Positions 14,750-19,484 of a stretch of 19,484 bases of DNA are shown in pieces; within the stretch, counting starts at the first letter, position 1; the number at the start of each line of letters is the position of its first letter. The stretch spans positions 1-19,484 of the forward strand of contig CAZMLE010000067.1 of NCBI GenBank assembly GCA_964567045.1, given 5' to 3'. The notes under the pieces were generated by a model. The model saw only the letters and a list, made by a program, of their open reading frames with translations, did no database searches and had not been told where the DNA came from. Position numbers and translations under genes: made by a program. This DNA is from JAFNGF01 sp964567045. Its GTDB lineage: Bacteria > Planctomycetota > Phycisphaerae > Sedimentisphaerales > Anaerobacaceae.

Positions 14750-14973
14750 TTTCGAACCTCCACAATGTTTAGCGCATCAACGGCTGCCTCGGGTACCTTG
14801 AATGCTGATCCATTACGCACCCAAGTCGGTGCAACAAACTGGTCACTGATGCGGTTCATGGTCTTCAAGTCATTTGTGGAAAAAAGACCATTCCTGCCTG
14901 CCATCCAGTAATCACAGTACACTATGGGCCATGCGAAAACAATGTCCTCGCACCCCTGCACACCCGCCGCCAA
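14746..14973 (-). pseudogene. C-terminal fragment of an upstream gene, coupled to the glycosidase
   Basis: About 75 codons end in ATGA shared with the glycosidase start, the usual layout of a coupled gene pair. The reading contains FAWPIVYCDYWMAGRN, FSTNDLKTMNRISDQF and SAFKVPEAAVDAL, which looks like a real protein end, but I recognise no family. The only start is a TTG at 14973 without a ribosome site, and sequence upstream of it is not protein-like. It is probably what remains of a larger gene in the same operon. Its 3' end carries the ribosome site (GGAGG) of the glycosidase and may be kept for that reason. Confidence 0.45.
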
Positions 14974-15345
14974 TATGCAAAAAATTTCTCTTTACAAATT
15001 CTCGCTGGTCAGAGCCGGCACCGCACCTTGGATGAAGCCTACAACGGGCCTACAACCCGAAGGCTCATTATCTGCCAATTCGGCAGAAATGCCCATTCCA
15101 TAAACCCTGTAATATCAGTGACTTATAGAAAAGTCAAAACTTAGCACCATTTTCAATGTCCGTAACTCCGGTCTTGCCGGGACAATCAGGAAACAAGGGA
15201 TGTATCGTGAGTTGATATTCAACTGAATCTATTGGCATCCGAGTTGAGTCGTGGCAAAGTCGGGTGATTTCTCTTCTTCTTTTCATCGCAGCCACTTTTG
15301 CTGGCTGCGGTTCATTCCACATCATAGAGGCATAGTGTCCCGCCA
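14974..15345. other. non-coding gap with palindromes between glycosidase block and res
   Basis: About 370 bases without a firm gene. A perfect 6-bp stem TCTGCC/GGCAGA round AATTC lies at 15071-15087, and repeat copy B is at 15264-15312. A 50-codon frame on the - strand (ATG 15286 to 15134) lacks a ribosome site and is not called as a gene. Confidence 0.4.
15264..15312 (+). repeat. stem-loop direct repeat, copy B
   Basis: This is the partner of copy A at 12428-12472, in the same orientation. The stem CGCAGCCA/TGGCTGCG (15287-15309) is a perfect 8 bp round CTTTTGC. The pyrimidine-rich flank GTGATTTCTCTTCTTC is shared with A. It lies 34 bases after the stop of res. Confidence 0.7.
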
Positions 15346-17946
15346 TTATTCAACTGTCAGACTGCAAGCATTTCCCAAGATGAATTTGAAATCGTGGGTT
15401 GGCTTGATCACGTCATCGGGAATCAACTTGTATTCCCATTTGAGACCAATCTTCACAGTGGAGGCGATCTGGCACCAACGAATGGCCGCGAGGGCTTTTT
15501 CCTTCACTTCGGTGTCAATACTTGGCTCCAATTCCCCGCGTGCCTTCACTTCCACGATGTACTTCATGTCGGTTGTCTGGACAATGAAGTCTGGAGAATA
15601 GTATCTTCCCCTATACATGATTGGCACATTTTGGTCAGGTGGGCGAATCCATTTGACCACATTCGGGTCTCTCTCCAGAATTCCTGCGAAGTCCTTCTCC
15701 GGCGTCGAATCGAATGGTACTTGCGGATAGAGCGACTTCTTGAACCCGTCAAAAAGATAACGTCTGATGTCAGCACGCGGAACCTGCTGTGTGTAAGGTA
15801 CTATTCCGTCCTTCGCAAGAACCGTTTTCGAGTAAGGCCTAAATCTTATAAATCCCCTCCTTATGTGTGCTTCGACCTTTGACTCATCTTGGATGTGAGC
15901 CTCCACCTGGCCTTTGAGGTCTTTGATGATCGCATCCCTGTAAAGGTGTGCGATTTTCTTGATATCCTGATCCGGTTTGGCAATTTGTGAGATATAGCTG
16001 TCAACTAATGCTAACGCCGCCTCCTTATCGTAGGCAACGTCGAGTTCTTCTATCGCATCGATTAGCCTACCGGCCAGAAAGGCCCTGGGGTTCTCGACTT
16101 CCATGACCTCCAGTTTCTCGCCAACTCGTTCCTCACCGCTAGCCAGCTCGTGCGTGAGCACTCTTTGCTCGACCAACTCAAATGGCCCGATATTCACTCT
16201 AACTTCAAAGGGTGCGAGTTTCTTGTCCGTATATGTCTCGGTTATGATGTGCGGAACGTCGATACTGGCCTGGGCATACTTCCGTAGGGCCTCTTTGAGC
16301 TCGGCCTCCAGTGCGGCCGGGTCAAACTTCTTGGCCTCCTCTTCAATCCCTGCTACAGGGAACAGTGTTGGTTGTTCCTCCAGGGCCTGTTTGACCTGCT
16401 CTGACTCTGCACCAAATTTCGCAATCAGTTCTTGCTTTGCGACCTCTTCCGCGACGATTTCCTGGACAACTTGATTTAGCTTTTCCTCGTTTGTCAGTTC
16501 CGATGTGAACAATATGTCCTTGTTCTTGGTGAGACGCTCCAACACATTGTCAAGCTTTATGAACTCATGTGTGACCGCAACCGTTGTTACGGGTTGGAGA
16601 TCATCATCGCTCAGCTCTCTAAACTTGAATAGAGGGTTGTCTTTGGCCTCTTGTATCAGCCGGGCGTATTGATCGTGCGAAATGATCTCGAGGGCGTCCA
16701 GGTCGTAGTCATCCGTCAGTGTCCCGAATGGCAGTCTCAGGCCCCGACCAATAGTCTGTTCAGTCAGTATCTCACTAACGGAGGCTCTCAGGGGAATAAT
16801 TGTGCAGAGGTTCTTCACGTCCCAACCTTCCTTGAGCATGTTCACGTGAACAACCACCTCAACATTGCTGGTAGGTTGCTCGACGGCCAGAAGCCGACTA
16901 ACGTTTTCATCAGTTTCATCTCCTCGCGTGCCGGAGTGAATCTCGATGACCTTGCTCTTGTAACGCCCATCGCAGAAGCCGTCCGACTCAATAAGAGATC
17001 TAACCTGGCTTGCGTGGTTGGTGTCCCTGGTTGAGATGAGCACAAACGGCTTGACCAGAGGTGCGTCATTAGCCTGGCAATACTCAATCAGCCTTCCCTT
17101 TTTGAGCTCATGTCGGGCCATGCCATCCAACAGCTTGAGCCTTTCTATCTCCTCAGCATCCGAAGTCGTTAAGTTCGTCCTGGTGACTACAGTGGGCGTC
17201 TTTATGTACCTGCCTATAGACTGAGCGAGATTGAAGGAGTAAATGACGTTGTGCTTGTATTTGGGGGTCGCAGTAAATTCCAGGCCAACAACCGGCTTGA
17301 GGTGGTTTATAGCGTTGAGAGACGCTTCCCCCCGATACCGATGGCTCTCATCCATCAGCACAACAAGGTCATCCATCTCCTGCAATATTGCAGAAAACGA
17401 ATTCCCCAGATATTCGTTGAACCGGTGGAATTTGAATTCGGTATCGGTCCGGGCTGTGAATATCTTGCTGATATTGAAAATGAATACTCTACACTGATTC
17501 TCATCGAAAAGCCCGGCTTCAGGTCTGAATCGTAGGTAGTTGTCCCCATCAAAGACATCCGGCATGGGGAAATCAGAAAGTCCTATGAACATATATTTCG
17601 GATGGGCAGGGCTCAATTCAGCCCGAAGCTTTTGGTAGATAGTTATGTTCGGCGCGAGGATGAAGAAATGCCTGTAGCCCTTGCTCTTCCAGAGATAATA
17701 AATGCACCCACCCATCAGGCGGGTCTTACCGACGCCGGTGGCCAGGGCAAAACAGAAAGAGGGGAACTCGGTATCGAACTTCACTGGCTTGGCGGTTCTG
17801 CTTTTTCCGCTTGCGATATTCGCGGTCGATTCCAGGGAGGCAGTCTTGTAATCTGAGCCGGTGCTTATTTCGTCAAGAACCTCAAGGGCCTCATATTGAG
17901 GATCCCGCAGGCTCATATATCTTTTTATCTGCAAGGGCAAGCTCAT
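15346..17946 (-). CDS. res: type III restriction enzyme, Res subunit
   Basis: The 866-residue product begins in the 4-bp overlap with mod (ATGA, 17943-17946). It is a superfamily-2 helicase/translocase fused to a nuclease. Walker A is ATGVGKTR (69-76), the DEAD-like box is MDESHRYRG (DESH 199-202), motif III is EFTATPK (225-227), the EGWDVKN segment is present, and motif VI is QTIGRGLRLP. Near the C-terminus SPDFIV (D786) and VEVKARG (E799, K801) form a PD-(D/E)xK nuclease site. Length is near the family norm. With Mod it forms a complex that uses ATP to communicate between two head-to-head unmethylated sites before cutting. All motifs look intact, although the cognate Mod is interrupted in this window. 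Res normally needs Mod for site recognition. Confidence 0.9.
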   Translation of the reverse strand: MSLPLQIKRYMSLRDPQYEALEVLDEISTGSDYKTASLESTANIASGKSRTAKPVKFDTEFPSFCFALATGVGKTRLMGGCIYYLWKSKGYRHFFILAPNITIYQKLRAELSPAHPKYMFIGLSDFPMPDVFDGDNYLRFRPEAGLFDENQCRVFIFNISKIFTARTDTEFKFHRFNEYLGNSFSAILQEMDDLVVLMDESHRYRGEASLNAINHLKPVVGLEFTATPKYKHNVIYSFNLAQSIGRYIKTPTVVTRTNLTTSDAEEIERLKLLDGMARHELKKGRLIEYCQANDAPLVKPFVLISTRDTNHASQVRSLIESDGFCDGRYKSKVIEIHSGTRGDETDENVSRLLAVEQPTSNVEVVVHVNMLKEGWDVKNLCTIIPLRASVSEILTEQTIGRGLRLPFGTLTDDYDLDALEIISHDQYARLIQEAKDNPLFKFRELSDDDLQPVTTVAVTHEFIKLDNVLERLTKNKDILFTSELTNEEKLNQVVQEIVAEEVAKQELIAKFGAESEQVKQALEEQPTLFPVAGIEEEAKKFDPAALEAELKEALRKYAQASIDVPHIITETYTDKKLAPFEVRVNIGPFELVEQRVLTHELASGEERVGEKLEVMEVENPRAFLAGRLIDAIEELDVAYDKEAALALVDSYISQIAKPDQDIKKIAHLYRDAIIKDLKGQVEAHIQDESKVEAHIRRGFIRFRPYSKTVLAKDGIVPYTQQVPRADIRRYLFDGFKKSLYPQVPFDSTPEKDFAGILERDPNVVKWIRPPDQNVPIMYRGRYYSPDFIVQTTDMKYIVEVKARGELEPSIDTEVKEKALAAIRWCQIASTVKIGLKWEYKLIPDDVIKPTHDFKFILGNACSLTVE

Positions 17947-19229
17947 TTCCTATCCTCCCCAAAATCGCACTTTGCCAGAAGGTCCCGAGGTATCTTCTTT
18001 ATCTCAATGTTGTCCGCCACCACGAGATCATTCCTTCTTCGTGTGCAGTAAATGAGTAATGATTGATCCGCCCCGACATCTTCAGCCAGTGAATCAAGGT
18101 AGGTCTGCGTCAGCAGATTCGTCGTCACATGGAGAAATCTGTTTTCGCTGCTGATACCATGAAGCCTGCCTTCATTTCGATAACGGAAGTTCTCGATCTT
18201 GCATATCGCTTTGATGAGCATCTTTTCGTCATATCTTGGATTGATGATATAGACCGGATGACTGTTGGTGGACAACTCCTTGTCCCTAACCAGCAAAGAC
18301 TCAGCAAGCCGGTAGTACTTGAAGCCGCCCCCGCCTTGCCAGTTGACGGTCTTTGATATCCCGCCCTCGTCTGTCCCATCTATCACTCTCCTTATCCTGG
18401 GGATTATGTGTGTATGACAGTGCTCACCCAGTTCAACCATGATCCAGCGCCGCCCCATTTTGTGAGCGACGGCTCCAGTAGTCCCGGAGCCAGCAAAGGA
18501 GTCTAGCACCAAGTCATTTGGCTCTGTGGTCAGTTCAAGCACTCGCTGCACCAATCGTTCCGGCTTGGGAGTGTCGAAGGCATCGCCAGCTCCGAACAGA
18601 GCGTTTATTTCCTTTTTTGCTTCTTGGTTATGCCCGACTTCCGTATTAGGCCACGAAGTCCATGCTACGTGGCCTTTTGACTCTGAAAGGTACGTCTTCC
18701 GCCTCGGAACTCCTCTTCCGTTGCGTCCAAACCATATGCGCCCTTCCCCCACAAGTTCGAGAAATACGGATTCAATGTTTTTCCAACAACGACCGTCTGG
18801 CGGGTAGTATTCTTTTCCTCCAGGAGTCACGATCCTATACATCTGATTGGGTCGATAACCTTGCGCTGTATAATCAGAAGAGACCCAGGGACCCCTCGAA
18901 TCGTTGTCAGGATTCTTGTACTGGGCTTTCTGCTTCTCTGTTTTGGGGAGAGGTTTGACAATTCTCTTAAATTCCTGGAAATCCTTCGCATACACTAAGA
19001 CATGATCATGCCCTGGTCCTATGGTAGCACGAATGTCGGGAGACGTTCTCTTCTGCCACACGACATTTGCAACGAAGTTCTTACGTCCGAAGATCTCGTC
19101 GCAAAGGACCTTCAGATAGTGACATTCGTTGTCATCGATTGTGATCCACAGGGAACCATCATTCGCAAGCAGATTACGCAGCAATTCGATCCTGTCCCTC
19201 ATCATTGAGAGCCAAATTGAGTGCTCTAA
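17943..19229 (-). pseudogene. mod: type III modification methyltransferase, Mod, 5' part displaced by an insertion
   Basis: The preserved part runs from LEHSIWLSMMRDRIE (19229) to the stop at 17943, which overlaps res. It includes SLWITIDDNE, the VVWQKR segment, NPDNDSRGPW, and the SAM-binding motif LDSFAGSGTTG (D235-G239 counted from the ATG at 19205), followed by AVNWQ-like TVNWQGGGGFKYYRL. In this beta-order enzyme family the catalytic DPPY motif precedes this part and should lie about 20 residues before LEHS. It is not in the window: upstream codons in frame run into a TAA at 19248-19250 within transposase sequence. Translation from 19205 would give a protein with a SAM site but no catalytic loop. 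The missing half probably lies beyond the insertion, off the right edge. Confidence 0.85.
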
Positions 19230-19435
19230 GCTACCTTGAGTAAATTTTTAGACAATGGGTCACGGAAGCGAAGTGTCAAATCGCTCTGTGGATTACTATT
19301 GAGTTCGTCGAAGACTTCGGCGATCGCCCGACGTAAAGAACTGGTATCACCAAAATCGAAATTAGCCAGACTTGCACCTTTGACGTATTTCCAAATATGT
19401 TCAATATCGTTTAACTCAAGACAATACGGTGTGTC
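19226..19435 (-). mobile_element. C-terminal part of an IS630-type transposase
   Basis: The minus-strand reading encodes PYCLELNDIEHIWKYVKG and then LANFDFGDTSSLRRAI and 35 more residues. The pattern PEYSPELN-x-IE-x-x-W-(K/R)-x-x-K is the end of the DDE_3 domain of IS630/Tc1-like transposases, with the glutamate of the catalytic triad in DIEHIW. Here SPELN is CLELN. An in-frame TAG lies directly before this segment (19436-19438); family-like residues (SLTEWLTFP) continue upstream in the same frame, so the transposase is probably broken. Its TAG stop overlaps a TA at 19227-19228 exactly where mod sequence resumes. IS630 elements insert at TA, so this fits the edge of an insertion. The rest lies outside the window. 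Confidence 0.65.
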
Positions 19436-19484
19436 CTATGACGATTGAAGAGCCGGAAAGGTCAGCCATTCGGTCAGCGACCAC

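Noticed and set aside
15134..15286. 50-codon frame on the - strand starting in repeat B
   Set aside because: It looks moderately protein-like (REITRLCHDS, SVEYQLTIHP), but has no ribosome site, and the corresponding frame at repeat A is not open. Not strong enough to call as a gene.
1..19484. CRISPR arrays, tRNA or rRNA genes
   Set aside because: No regularly spaced repeats, cloverleaf-like ends or rRNA-like stretches were noticed by eye. A tRNAscan/Infernal run would settle small RNAs.

Overview
The window looks like a piece of a planctomycete genome, most likely from the Phycisphaerae side of the phylum and plausibly from a metagenome. This is inferred from gene types and not from a marker gene. 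The clues are an N-terminal dockerin-like Ca-binding segment on a secreted clan-CD peptidase, a Hydin-like Ig domain, several secreted sugar-active proteins, a CARDB-like lipoprotein, a Tat-exported amidohydrolase, and many recombinase or transposase remnants. No rRNA, tRNA or CRISPR array was seen.

Layout. (1) 1-763: decayed large serine recombinase, missing both its catalytic N-terminus and its C-terminus. (2) 780-2651: a good sigma70-type promoter, a 5' leader with a hairpin, and a secreted caspase/gingipain-fold protein. (3) 2723-3223 (-): a lone receiver domain with no output domain. (4) 3583-4707 (-) and 5142-6377 (+): divergent secreted sialidase-fold protein and six-hairpin glycosidase-like protein, followed by a hotdog thioesterase (6463-6939) and a DUF2007-like small protein (6992-7237). 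(5) 7238-7524: GC-rich gap with a degenerate direct repeat and a short relic of a tyrosine integrase. (6) 10998 down to 7525 (-): truncated secreted protein, CARDB-like lipoprotein, Tat amidohydrolase, a second amidohydrolase with its metal ligands replaced, and a secreted alpha/beta-hydrolase. The last three form a tight, GC-richer operon. (7) 11000-12480: two orphan hairpins, a tyrosine integrase, and a coding-like remnant. (8) 12428-15312: a pair of imperfect direct repeats, each built round a stem-loop, flank a block with a two-domain GH-A/GH43-type glycosidase and broken fragments beside it. (9) 15346-19229 (-): type III restriction-modification genes res and mod, overlapping by 4 bp. mod is cut at its 5' end by a C-terminal fragment of an IS630-type transposase (19226-19435), and its catalytic DPPY half is not in the window.

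How it fits together. The sugar-active proteins, esterase and amidohydrolases suggest a polysaccharide or aromatic/acyl-sugar degrading lifestyle, with most products exported. Recombination has repeatedly remodelled the region: serine recombinase, tyrosine integrase and its relic, IS630 insertion, and several genes reduced to N- or C-terminal stubs. The strongest unusual points are the translationally coupled active/ligand-less amidohydrolase pair, the stem-loop direct repeats around the glycosidase block, and the insertion into mod that leaves an intact-looking Res.
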